Shown here: piece after piece, positions 53,289-61,920 of the stretch | Numbering within the stretch: the stretch's first letter is position 1 | Layout of the letters: each line of letters opens with the position of its first letter | Source: JAQVEM01 sp964610315 | Lineage (GTDB): Bacteria; Actinomycetota; Humimicrobiia; Humimicrobiales; Humimicrobiaceae | Direction of reading: 5' to 3' | Length of the DNA stretch: 64,000 nucleotides | Assembly (NCBI GenBank): GCA_964610315.1 | Contig: CAZSVM010000016.1 | Coordinates: 3,037-67,036 of the forward strand | The notes under the pieces: generated by a model | What the model saw: the letters and a program-made list of their open reading frames with translations, nothing else | The model's database searches: none | Told to the model about the DNA's origin: nothing | Program-made: the position numbers and the translations under genes

Positions 53289-54032
53289 ATGAAAGGAATT
53301 ATTCTGGCCGGTGGACTGGGAACTCGCCTTATGCCCTGTACCAAAGTTACTAACAAGCATTTGCTGCCGGTTTATGACAAACCAATGATTTATTATCCTT
53401 TAAAAACACTTATAAATGCCGGAGTGGAGGATATAATGATAGTCACCGGAGGCAACTATGCCGGCGATTTTTTAAGACTTCTGGGTAACGGCAGGGAGTT
53501 TGGACTTAAAGATATAAGTTATACTTATCAGGAAGGCGAAGGCGGTATTGCCGATGCCCTGAGATTGACAGAGAATTTTATCGATAAAGACAAAATGGTA
53601 GTAATGCTCGGTGACAATATTATTGAGGGTGATATATCTGATGCAGTAAGGGAATTTGAGAAACAGGAAAGGGGAGCAAAAATATTCTTAAAAGAAGTCA
53701 GCGATCCGGAGAGATTTGGAGTTGCCGAAATAAAAGAGAGTAAAGTAATAAATATCGAAGAGAAGCCTAAAAACCCCAGGAGTAATTATGCCGTCGTCGG
53801 TCTTTATATGTATGATAGTGATGTATTTGAAATAATTGGAAATCTCAAACCTTCAAATAGAGGTGAACTTGAAATAACCGATGTTAACAACGAGTATATT
53901 AGAAGAGGGACCATGACCTATTGCATACTTGAAGGATGGTGGAGTGATGCCGGTACCTCCTTTGAATCATTATTCAGGGCAAGTCATCTGGTAAGAGAGG
54001 CATTAGTAGAGAATAAAAAGTTAGATCGTTAA
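53289..54032 (+). CDS. Sugar-phosphate nucleotidyltransferase (RmlA-like, short form)
   Basis: A 247-residue enzyme of the glucose-1-phosphate thymidylyltransferase family. The N-terminal MKGIILAGGLGTRLMPCTKV matches the family start exactly, which favours this ATG, although the GGAG site is 16 bases away. In-frame GTG (53274) and ATT (53280) upstream are alternatives. KHLLPVYDKPMIYYPLKTL and WWSDAGTSFESLFRAS carry substrate-binding residues. The length is about 40 residues below RmlA, so it is probably the short form that makes an activated sugar. It adjoins uppP. Confidence 0.87.
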   Translation: MKGIILAGGLGTRLMPCTKVTNKHLLPVYDKPMIYYPLKTLINAGVEDIMIVTGGNYAGDFLRLLGNGREFGLKDISYTYQEGEGGIADALRLTENFIDKDKMVVMLGDNIIEGDISDAVREFEKQERGAKIFLKEVSDPERFGVAEIKESKVINIEEKPKNPRSNYAVVGLYMYDSDVFEIIGNLKPSNRGELEITDVNNEYIRRGTMTYCILEGWWSDAGTSFESLFRASHLVREALVENKKLDR

Positions 54033-54072
54033 TTTTAAGCTAAATCAATCATTATCCAGGTTATCAAATCAA

Positions 54073-54282
54073 TCAGTATTTTGTTATTTCCGTTGATTTG
54101 CAGTAAAAACATTTGATTATATTATGAGAACTTTTCCATTTGTTATCCGAGATTAAAAAAGCCCAGGTGAGAAAGTCTGCGTCAGATTTATTATCAGAAT
54201 TTTGATATATATAGGCATTTCCTTCTTCTTTTACCGTACCCATAAACTTATAGGTATTTCCACAATTCAGACACTTATACAT
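54073..54282 (-). CDS. Small zinc-ribbon protein
   Basis: A 69-residue protein with two C-x-x-C pairs: CLNCGN near the start and CFYCKS near the end, enough for one zinc ribbon. The middle (DADFLTWAFLISDNKWKS) is hydrophobic and charged. No family is recognised. It has AGGAGG just before the ATG, which supports a real gene. It is divergent from the DUF6812-like gene. Confidence 0.65.
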   Translation of the reverse strand: MYKCLNCGNTYKFMGTVKEEGNAYIYQNSDNKSDADFLTWAFLISDNKWKSSHNIIKCFYCKSTEITKY

Positions 54283-54313
54283 TTATCCTCCTCAAAGATT
54301 AATTATAAATATT

Positions 54314-54333
54314 GGTTATTATAGGTTATTATA
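54314..54333. repeat. Two tandem copies of a 10-base repeat
   Basis: GGTTATTATA occurs twice in direct tandem (54314-54323, 54324-54333), 32 bases upstream of the zinc-ribbon gene start. The region then runs into TATTATATAATA (54340-54351), a perfect 12-base palindrome. Promoter or operator use is possible. Confidence 0.4.
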
Positions 54334-54373
54334 GTATATTATTATATAATATCAATACGATATCTATACAAAT

Positions 54374-54402
54374 TAGACAAATTTTTAATAAAAATTTGTC
54401 TA
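54374..54402. promoter_or_regulatory. 29-base palindrome with perfect 14-base arms
   Basis: TAGACAAATTTTTA (54374-54387) and TAAAAATTTGTCTA (54389-54402) are exact reverse complements around one A. It lies in the 227-base divergent region between the zinc-ribbon and DUF6812-like genes, about 90-110 bases from each. This is the longest perfect inverted repeat seen in the window. A dimeric regulator site or cruciform is likely; no regulator gene is next to it. Confidence 0.55.
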
Positions 54403-54509
54403 TGGTATATTTATTTAATATTCGTAGCTAATTAATATGAATTTATTTGACTAAAAAAAACACCTCTGATAATATCATTTAAGAATTATTAACAGATTTT
54501 TTTAATACC

Positions 54510-54767
54510 ATGCAAATGAAAATTGAAAAACAGAAAATAAGAGTAAAAATAAAAACGGAATCCAGTGTGGTTAAAGGTACGGTTTACACTTTGAGGGATG
54601 GGAGATTAAGTGATTATATTACCTCTCAGAAAAATAAATTTATACCGGTTGCCGATGCAGAAGTATACTATATAGATGGAGCCGGAAGGATTTTGGACGA
54701 AGACAGGAAAAAAAGAGAGATTGTTTTTATAAATGTAGAAAAAATTGAGATGATAGAGTATATATGA
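54510..54767 (+). CDS. DUF6812-like conserved small protein
   Basis: An 85-residue beta-rich protein with KGTVYTLRDGRLSDYITSQ and FIPVADAEVYYIDG, closing with an E-I-V-F-I-N-V-E-K-I strand. This pattern fits the small DUF6812-type family found beside diverse genes in several anaerobic phyla; function unknown. It precedes a thioredoxin gene by 59 bases. Confidence 0.65.
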   Translation: MQMKIEKQKIRVKIKTESSVVKGTVYTLRDGRLSDYITSQKNKFIPVADAEVYYIDGAGRILDEDRKKREIVFINVEKIEMIEYI

Positions 54768-54826
54768 TTTTAGAATTTCCGTAGAAATTTATGGAAAATA
54801 ATACTAGTGATTAGAAGGGGAAAATA

Positions 54827-55153
54827 ATGTCTGATATTATTTATCAATTTACTGATTCGAATTTTAATAGTGAGGTAATTAATTCGGAAATACCGGTTCT
54901 GGTTGATTTTTGGGCCGTATGGTGTGGTCCCTGTAAATTAATTACCCCTGAGATTGAAAAACTGGCAGAAGAAAAAAGTAATGACCTTAAAATCGGGAGA
55001 CTTAATGTAGACGAAAACAGAGATACGGCAATAAAATATAGTATCAGCAGTATTCCAACCCTGCTGTTGTTCAAAAATGGTGAGGTAGTTAAAAAACTTA
55101 TTGGCGCTATGCCTAAAGATAAAATATTAGCTGAAATTTCTCAATTCTTATAA
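54827..55153 (+). CDS. trxA: Thioredoxin
   Basis: A 108-residue thioredoxin with the active site W32-C33-G-P-C36, in FWAVWCGPCKLI, the cis-proline in SSIPTLLLFKNGEVV, and the typical end GAMPKDKILAEISQFL. It reduces protein disulfides in the cytoplasm. AGAAGGGG precedes the ATG. It is followed four bases later by the DUF72 gene. Confidence 0.95.
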   Translation: MSDIIYQFTDSNFNSEVINSEIPVLVDFWAVWCGPCKLITPEIEKLAEEKSNDLKIGRLNVDENRDTAIKYSISSIPTLLLFKNGEVVKKLIGAMPKDKILAEISQFL

Positions 55154-55157
55154 ATTA

Positions 55158-55958
55158 ATGGAAAGTATTTTTATTGGAACTTCGGGATATAGTTATGATG
55201 ATTGGAATGTTAATTTTTACCCTGCAGGATTCGATAAAAAAGAACAGTTAAAATACTACAGTACAGTATTCAACACTGTTGAAATAAATTTTACCTATTA
55301 TACTCTTCCTTATCCTCACATATTTAAAAAGATGGCCGAAAAAGTTGGGGAAAATTTTATTTTTTCGGTAAAAGCCTATAGCGGCGTTACTCATACCAGG
55401 GATTTAAAAGTGGAAGATATAAGACAATTTATGGTCTCCCTGCAGCCTTTCATTAAAGAAAATAAAATGGGATCCATACTGCTCCAGTTTCCGTGGGCTT
55501 TCAAGTTCGATTTAAAAAATTGTGATTATTTGAGCAGGGTGAGGGGAAGCTTCGGAGACCTTGAACTGTGTGCAGAATTTAGAAATGACAGCTGGCTTAA
55601 GGAAGAAACCATAGAGCATTTAAGGAACTTGAATATTGGGTTCTGTAATGTAGATGAACCCGACCTTAAAGGGCTGTTACCGCCTACAAGCATCAGGACC
55701 AGTGAAACCGGATATATAAGATTTCACGGCAGAAATAATCTTAACTGGTGGAAGCCAAAATATTCTTATCAGAGATATGATTATCTTTACAACAGGGAAG
55801 AGCTGGGTGAGTGGGTACCCAGAATAAAAGAAGTAGCGGCGGGTGCCAAAAAGACTTACATATATTTCAATAATCATTATAAAGCTCAGGCGGTAAGGTC
55901 CGCAAAGATTCTTCAAGAACTTATCGAAGACAGCGATATTCCCACTTCACAAAATTAG
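55158..55958 (+). CDS. DUF72 domain-containing protein
   Basis: A 266-residue TIM-barrel protein of the DUF72/YecE family. The opening IFIGTSGYSYDDWNVNFYP, EINFTYYTLP, ILLQFPWAF and the late YIYFNNHYKAQAVRSA are highly typical. No reaction is known for the family. It lies four bases after trxA, so the genes are cotranscribed. Confidence 0.93.
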   Translation: MESIFIGTSGYSYDDWNVNFYPAGFDKKEQLKYYSTVFNTVEINFTYYTLPYPHIFKKMAEKVGENFIFSVKAYSGVTHTRDLKVEDIRQFMVSLQPFIKENKMGSILLQFPWAFKFDLKNCDYLSRVRGSFGDLELCAEFRNDSWLKEETIEHLRNLNIGFCNVDEPDLKGLLPPTSIRTSETGYIRFHGRNNLNWWKPKYSYQRYDYLYNREELGEWVPRIKEVAAGAKKTYIYFNNHYKAQAVRSAKILQELIEDSDIPTSQN

Positions 55959-56037
55959 ACTAATTATATAAAATCTATTAAACAGTTTTGAGGTAAGCTA
56001 TTTATAAATTAAAGGATTATAAGGGTATAGTATATTT

Positions 56038-59000
56038 ATGTTTAAAAAGGTCAAAAGTAATATAGATCTGGTAAAACTGGAAGAAAATATTCTTGATTTC
56101 TGGAAGAAAAACAATATTTTCGAAAAAAGCCTGAAAAAAACCGAAGGTAAAAAGAGATTTGTTTTCTATGAGGGCCCTCCCACCGCTAATGGTGCACCCG
56201 GTGTGCACCATGTTCTTTCCCGTGTCTATAAAGATATTTTTCCCAGATATAAAACCATGAAAGGTTATTACGTACCCAGGAAAGCAGGATGGGATACCCA
56301 CGGACTGCCAGTTGAACTGGAGGTTGAGAAAGAACTTAATATCAATTCGAAAAAGGAAATAGAAGAAATTGGTATTGAAAAATTTAACCAGCTCTGCAGG
56401 CAGAGTGTTATGAGATATGAAGGAGAGTGGCAGAAACTTACCGAGCGTATCGGATTCTGGCTGGATATGAATAATGCCTATCTGACTTTTGAAAATTATT
56501 ATATCGAAACCGTATGGTGGATCTTAAAAACCATATGGGATAAGAATTTATTGTATCAGGATTATAAAATTGTCCCTTACTGCCCGCGCTGCGGAACAGC
56601 GCTCTCATCTCATGAGATAGCGCTTGGCTATAGCGAAGTGGAAGATTACTCTATTATAGTAAAATTTCCCCATGCCCGGAAAGAAAATACTTATTTTCTG
56701 GTCTGGACCACGACCCCATGGACCTTGATTTCCAATGTAGCCGCAGCGATAAATAAGGATTCCGATTATGCAGAGGTGAATTTTAAGGGTGAAAATTTAA
56801 TACTGGCAAAGAATTTGATCATCGAAGTTCTGGGGGAAAATGCCGAATATAATATTTGCGGCAGTTTTAAGGGCAGTAAAATTATCTCTTCCACCTATAA
56901 ACCTCTTTATGATTATGCAGAGGGTAGCAGCAATGCTTTCAGGATTATAGGAGGCGATTTTGTATCTGTCGAGGAAGGTACCGGTATTGTTCATATAGCT
57001 CCTGCTTTTGGTGAAGATGATATGAACGCCGGAAAGGAAAATAATCTTCCTGTGGTGCAGATGGTGAATGAGGAGGGCAAATTCAAAAAGAATGTGGAAA
57101 AATTTGCCGGCTTAAATATAGAAGAAGCCAATCCGGAAATAATAAAAGATTTGAAGGAAAGAAAGTTAATCTTTAGTATTAAGAAAATAAAGCACTCTTA
57201 TCCCTTCTGCTGGAGATGTGACAGCAGGTTGATGTATTATGCCAAAAAAAGCTGGTATATAAAAACCTCCATGATAAAGGATGATCTTTTAAAATCCAAT
57301 GAAGAAGTCAACTGGTATCCTCAGCATATAAAATACGGCAGATTTGGGAACTGGCTTGAAAACAATGTAGACTGGGCCCTTACCAGGGAAAGATACTGGG
57401 GCACTCCTTTTCCGGTATGGGTAGATGATAACAATCATAAAATCTGTGTGGGAAGTATTGCCGAGCTTGAAGAAAAGGCAGTAAATATGTCGGGGGATCT
57501 GGACCTTCACAGACCCTATGTGGATAATATCATAATAAAATGCCCTCAATGCGGTAAAGACATGAGAAGAGTTCCCGAAGTAATAGATGTGTGGTTTGAT
57601 TCCGGTTCCATGCCCTATGCCCAATTTCATTATCCTTTTGAGAATAGGGAATTATTTAAAGAAAACTTCCCGGCCGATTTTATATGCGAAGCCATCGACC
57701 AGACCAGGGGATGGTTTTATACTCTTCTGGCTATTTCAACGCTGTTGTTTAAAAAATCGTGTTTTAAGAATGTGCTCTGTCTGGGGCTTATAAATGATGA
57801 AAAGGGACAGAAAATGTCCAAATCCAAAGGTAATGTGGTAAATCCCTGGGATATTTTGAATAAACAGGGAGCTGATGCTTTAAGATGGTATTTCTTTACC
57901 GGAGTGTCTCCCTGGCTGTCCAAAAACTTCTCCATGAAGGCTGTTGATGAAGTAGTAAGGAAATTCATACTTACTCTATGGAATACTTATTCTTTCTTTA
58001 TAATCTATGCCAATATAGATAATTTTAATCCTTATGAGCATAATCTTGAGGCTAAAGATAGGTTCGAAATCGATCGATGGATATTATCCGAACTCAACCG
58101 GACTATAAAGAAAGTAAATGAGCTTATGGATGATTTCAATGTTACCGAGAGCGGCCGGGTAATACAAAATTTTGCCGATGTTCTATCCAACTGGTATGTA
58201 AGAAGAAGCAGGAGGAGATTCTGGAAGAGTGAAGAAGATAAGGATAAGATAAGTGCCTATAAAACACTTTTTGAGTGTCTGGTAGATGTTTCCAGGTTAT
58301 GTGCACCTTTTATACCTTACTTAAGCGAGGAAATTTATAAAAACCTAACCGGCAGTCTTGGCCGGGGCCAGGAAAGTGTACATCTGGAAGATTATCCGGC
58401 AGCCGATGAAAATCTTATAGATGAAGACCTGAGTTTTAAAATGGATACGGCACGAAAAGTGGTTAATCTCGGCAGGGCGATAAGAAGCAAGGTTAATATA
58501 AAAGTAAGACAGCCGGTGGAGAAGGTGCTGGTATATTTTGGCGACGATAAAAGAAAGAAAGAAGCCATAGATCATTTTAAAGATATCATAACCAGTGAAC
58601 TTAATGCCGGAAAAATAGAATTTGCTGAAAATATAGATGAGCTGGTTTCGTATGATATAAAACCCAATCTTTCCATAGTAGGGAAGAAATACGGCAGTAT
58701 GGTTCCGGCCATAAAGGAAAAATTACTCTCCGAAAACCCTGTCCGTACCGCGCTTAAGGTTAAAAATAATAAAAATGTGAATTTAGTTATAAATGGCAAA
58801 CAAGTGGAAATTTTACCTGAAGAAATACTGGTGGATATAAAGAACAAAGAAGGTTGGGGAGTGGAGAGCGACGGGGAATTTACGGTAGGTTTTTCTACTG
58901 TTATTTCGGAAAAGCTGCGGGAAGAAGGTTTATGCAGGGAGCTGATACATCAAATACAGAACCTAAGAAAAGAAGCCGGTTTCAAGATAGAAAATACCAT

Positions 59001-59184
59001 AGAGTTGTCCATCGGGTCCGGAATAGAAGATAATATTTTAAAGAAGTTTAAAAATTATATAATGAAGGAGACCCTGAGTAAGTCCCTAAGTTATGATTTT
59101 AAAGAAGATATGTTTGTAAAGGAAATCAGGGTAAATGATAAAAAGATAAAAATCGGCATGAAAGTTGTGGGGAGTATTGTTTAA
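56038..59184 (+). CDS. ileS: Isoleucyl-tRNA synthetase, eukaryote/archaeal type (IleRS2)
   Basis: A 1048-residue class I synthetase. The HIGH region reads GPPTANGAPGVHHVLSR at about residues 45-61, a variant typical of type 2 (eukaryotic and archaeal-like) IleRS, rather than the bacterial type. KMSKS is at 592-596 in GQKMSKSKGN. The CP1 editing domain (TTTPWTL, AFGEDD) and four-cysteine ribbon regions are present. Type 2 enzymes in bacteria are associated with mupirocin resistance. The gene is followed closely by lspA and rluD. Confidence 0.95.
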   Translation: MFKKVKSNIDLVKLEENILDFWKKNNIFEKSLKKTEGKKRFVFYEGPPTANGAPGVHHVLSRVYKDIFPRYKTMKGYYVPRKAGWDTHGLPVELEVEKELNINSKKEIEEIGIEKFNQLCRQSVMRYEGEWQKLTERIGFWLDMNNAYLTFENYYIETVWWILKTIWDKNLLYQDYKIVPYCPRCGTALSSHEIALGYSEVEDYSIIVKFPHARKENTYFLVWTTTPWTLISNVAAAINKDSDYAEVNFKGENLILAKNLIIEVLGENAEYNICGSFKGSKIISSTYKPLYDYAEGSSNAFRIIGGDFVSVEEGTGIVHIAPAFGEDDMNAGKENNLPVVQMVNEEGKFKKNVEKFAGLNIEEANPEIIKDLKERKLIFSIKKIKHSYPFCWRCDSRLMYYAKKSWYIKTSMIKDDLLKSNEEVNWYPQHIKYGRFGNWLENNVDWALTRERYWGTPFPVWVDDNNHKICVGSIAELEEKAVNMSGDLDLHRPYVDNIIIKCPQCGKDMRRVPEVIDVWFDSGSMPYAQFHYPFENRELFKENFPADFICEAIDQTRGWFYTLLAISTLLFKKSCFKNVLCLGLINDEKGQKMSKSKGNVVNPWDILNKQGADALRWYFFTGVSPWLSKNFSMKAVDEVVRKFILTLWNTYSFFIIYANIDNFNPYEHNLEAKDRFEIDRWILSELNRTIKKVNELMDDFNVTESGRVIQNFADVLSNWYVRRSRRRFWKSEEDKDKISAYKTLFECLVDVSRLCAPFIPYLSEEIYKNLTGSLGRGQESVHLEDYPAADENLIDEDLSFKMDTARKVVNLGRAIRSKVNIKVRQPVEKVLVYFGDDKRKKEAIDHFKDIITSELNAGKIEFAENIDELVSYDIKPNLSIVGKKYGSMVPAIKEKLLSENPVRTALKVKNNKNVNLVINGKQVEILPEEILVDIKNKEGWGVESDGEFTVGFSTVISEKLREEGLCRELIHQIQNLRKEAGFKIENTIELSIGSGIEDNILKKFKNYIMKETLSKSLSYDFKEDMFVKEIRVNDKKIKIGMKVVGSIV

Positions 59185-59185
59185 G

Positions 59186-59674
59186 ATGGCAAGCAGGATA
59201 AATAGAAATATTTTAATGAATATATATTTTATAATAAGTGCAATCTGTATACTTGTAGTTGATCAGATAACAAAATATATTGTGATTCAGAAACTTCCGG
59301 TAAATAAGTCCATAGAAATAATAAGAGGATTTCTTTATATAACCCATGTCAGTAATACGGGAGCAGCTTTTGGATTGTTTCAGGGATATGCAAAGGTTTT
59401 ATCCATAATATCGATTGTTGCTATTTTTTTAATAATTATTTTAAAGACCATACTTAAAATTAATTATGCTTTTTATAATATATCCTTAGGTTTTATTCTG
59501 GGTGGAGCACTGGGTAACCTTGTTGACCGATATTTTGCAGGAAAGGTAACTGATTTTTTTAATTTCACCTTTTTCGGGGCAGTCTTTAATGTTGCCGATC
59601 TCTTTATTAATGTCGGATTTTGTCTTACTATAATATTAATACTTAGAGAATATCTTAGAAAGAAAAAAGCTTAA
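59186..59674 (+). CDS. lspA: Lipoprotein signal peptidase
   Basis: A 162-residue integral membrane aspartic peptidase that removes lipoprotein signal peptides. The ATG at 59186 is chosen because GGGAG lies 11 bases upstream and it follows the ileS stop; an in-frame TTG at 59165 is inside ileS. Motifs are VVDQITKYIV, NTGAAFGLFQ, GNLVDRYF (D114) and NVADLFIN (D138), so both catalytic aspartates are present. Probably co-transcribed with ileS. Confidence 0.95.
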   Translation: MASRINRNILMNIYFIISAICILVVDQITKYIVIQKLPVNKSIEIIRGFLYITHVSNTGAAFGLFQGYAKVLSIISIVAIFLIIILKTILKINYAFYNISLGFILGGALGNLVDRYFAGKVTDFFNFTFFGAVFNVADLFINVGFCLTIILILREYLRKKKA

Positions 59675-59679
59675 GGGAG

Positions 59680-60642
59680 TTGAGTAAAAAAGAAAGCATT
59701 TTAAAGTTTAAAGTAGATGCTGAAAACTCGGGACAGAGAATTGACAAATTTTTAACCGACAGAATAAAAAATATATCCAGAAGCCATATCCAGAGCATAA
59801 TAAATGATGATAAGGTAAAAGTAAACAGTAGAGTGGTAAATAAGCATTACAGGGTCGCCGAGAAGGATATGATTGCTGTCGATTACTCCGAAGAAAGTAA
59901 ATCCGATACTTCAATAGAACCGCAAAAGATAAATCTTAAAGTAGTATATGAAGATAAATATCTTCTGGTTATATCCAAAGAACCGGGGATGCTTACCCAC
60001 CCCGTCCCGGGATTCCAGAAAGATACCTTAGTCAATGCCCTGCTTTATCATTATAATAAACTTTCAAATTTATGGGGAAGAGAGAGGACAGGAATTGTTC
60101 ACAGACTGGATAAGGACACTTCCGGTCTTCTGGTAGTGGCCAGGGATGACAATACCCATCGCCTGTTATCGGAAGAGTTTAAGAATAGAGAGGTAAAAAA
60201 AACCTATAGTGCACTGGTGTGGGGTAATTTTTCAGAGAAAAAAGGGGAGATAATTCTTCCTGTAGGTCGTTCCAGACTGGATAGAAAGAAAATGAATATA
60301 TCCATTGACCGGGGAAGGGATGCAGTAACCAGATTTGAAGTTGCCGAAGAATTTAAAGATGCCGCATTATTAAACGTATATCCGGAAACAGGAAGGACAC
60401 ATCAAATAAGAGTACACTTGAGTTATATCGGCCATCCTGTAATAGGAGATAAGCTGTACGGCAACAGTGACTCAAAAAAAATGGCCAGGGAGTTGGGACT
60501 GGAAAGACAGTTTTTGCATGCAAAAAAACTGGAGTTCAACCACCCGGTAACCGGGGAACGGATAATACTTGAGGATAAATTGTCAGATGATCTGCTGAGA
60601 TGTCTGAAAGTTTTGAGGGGGAGATATAAGATGAAAAGCTGA
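59680..60642 (+). CDS. rluD: RluD-type pseudouridine synthase
   Basis: A 320-residue 23S rRNA pseudouridine synthase of the RluA family. An N-terminal S4 domain (about 1-75) binds RNA, and the catalytic Asp144 is in HRLDKDTSGLLVVAR. Conserved GRTHQIRVHLSYIGHPVIGD follows. The TTG start at 59680 directly abuts AAGGGAG, which is unusually close, and no other in-frame start is nearby. It is five bases after lspA. Confidence 0.93.
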   Translation: MSKKESILKFKVDAENSGQRIDKFLTDRIKNISRSHIQSIINDDKVKVNSRVVNKHYRVAEKDMIAVDYSEESKSDTSIEPQKINLKVVYEDKYLLVISKEPGMLTHPVPGFQKDTLVNALLYHYNKLSNLWGRERTGIVHRLDKDTSGLLVVARDDNTHRLLSEEFKNREVKKTYSALVWGNFSEKKGEIILPVGRSRLDRKKMNISIDRGRDAVTRFEVAEEFKDAALLNVYPETGRTHQIRVHLSYIGHPVIGDKLYGNSDSKKMARELGLERQFLHAKKLEFNHPVTGERIILEDKLSDDLLRCLKVLRGRYKMKS

Positions 60643-60696
60643 TGAATAGTTATTAAATTTTTGTATTAATAATTTTTTAAAAAAGGAGATAATAAA

Positions 60697-60984
60697 TTGG
60701 CAAATATAAGAAGAGTAGTATTGGATGTACTCAAACCTCACATACCTGGTTTAGTAGAGCTCTCGACCAAACTGGCAGACCTTCCGGGAGTTTATGGAGT
60801 TGATATATCATTAATTGAAATGGATCAGAAAGTTGAGAATGTCAAAATAACCTGTGAAGGTGATTCGATAAATTATGATAGGGTAGAGCAAATTATAAAA
60901 CAGAATGGTGCCACTATACATAGTCTGGATAAAATATCAGTAGGCACCAGTCTGATTGAAGAAGCTACCACCCATCAGGATTAG
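60697..60984 (+). CDS. DUF211 domain-containing protein
   Basis: A 95-residue protein of the DUF211 family, known almost entirely from archaea (Mth889-like). RRVVLDVLKPHIPGLVELST and LPGVYGVDISLIEMDQKVE are the family core. It has a TTG start with AAAGGAG eight bases before. The ferredoxin-like fold forms homo-oligomers; function unknown. Its stop overlaps that of the convergent ABC permease gene by four bases. Confidence 0.88.
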   Translation: MANIRRVVLDVLKPHIPGLVELSTKLADLPGVYGVDISLIEMDQKVENVKITCEGDSINYDRVEQIIKQNGATIHSLDKISVGTSLIEEATTHQD

Positions 60985-61919
60985 GTTGATCTTATTTCCT
61001 GTCTCATAAATATAATATATGATAGAGCGAAACATATAATTGCCAGGGCAATAATGACTACCAGCTGCGGCCAAACCTGTATCAGGCTCTGACTCAAAGA
61101 TAATGGATTATCCGGTGGTGTTTGAGCAACATTTATAGTTGTAAGCTGGAATATTCTGGCAGCCGGAATAAGTAATATGGCAATGGATTCACCAAATAAG
61201 GTAGATGGGGAAATTCTTGAAATCATATGCCCAATATTGTAATTCCTTATTTGATCGACTAAAGTAGGACTGTCTCCCAGTGGAACCATGGCATTGGCTA
61301 TAGCGTTGGCAATTATAGGGAGGAAGAACATAAGGAATATCCATATGGCAATAGTAGTCAGTATCGATGCAGCTGTTTTTTCCATGATAACCGAGAATAG
61401 TATGGAAAGTCCCATCCAGAAACCGCCATAAAAAACACATATAAATATAAAGAAAAATATTCTTAAAATTTCTTCTGTAGTAGGCGGAACACCTATAGAA
61501 AAAAGACCTAAACCTGAAATAATAAATACAATACTGGCTATAATTATACTGAGAGTGGTAATACCAGCCAGGAATTTGCCATTTATGAAGTTGTCTCTAT
61601 AAATTGGCTGGGAGAGAACCCTGCTTAAATTTCCGCTGGTCTTCTCACTATTTATAGCATCGAACCCAAATATTATACCGATTATAGGCACAAAAAAACT
61701 AATAAAGGTTATAAAAGAAGGAAGAACGTCTCCTCCGGTAGTAAATAAATAAAGGAATACATTGCTACTAAGGGAACTTGCTGCTTCTCTTATATTGGTA
61801 AGAGCTACATAAGTTGATGCCAGACCGGCAATATATATCAATGCTAAAAGAATTAAAAATTTATTACTGCTGAAATGGTCGGAAAGCTCTTTTCTGTACA
61901 CGGTTAAAATGCTTCTCAT
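60981..61919 (-). CDS. ABC-2 type transporter permease
   Basis: A 312-residue membrane protein with about six segments. The ABC-2 pattern is visible at KELSDHFSSNKFLILL, FDAINSEKTSGNLSRVLSQPIYRDNFINGKFLAG and a C-terminal ALSYIIFMRQEIRST. It is the last gene of a minus-strand operon with an ATPase and a NEW3-domain protein; one base separates it from the ATPase stop. Such systems export lipids, polysaccharides or drugs, or act in membrane maintenance; the substrate is unknown. Confidence 0.86.
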   Translation of the reverse strand: MRSILTVYRKELSDHFSSNKFLILLALIYIAGLASTYVALTNIREAASSLSSNVFLYLFTTGGDVLPSFITFISFFVPIIGIIFGFDAINSEKTSGNLSRVLSQPIYRDNFINGKFLAGITTLSIIIASIVFIISGLGLFSIGVPPTTEEILRIFFFIFICVFYGGFWMGLSILFSVIMEKTAASILTTIAIWIFLMFFLPIIANAIANAMVPLGDSPTLVDQIRNYNIGHMISRISPSTLFGESIAILLIPAARIFQLTTINVAQTPPDNPLSLSQSLIQVWPQLVVIIALAIICFALSYIIFMRQEIRST

Positions 61920-61920
61920 T

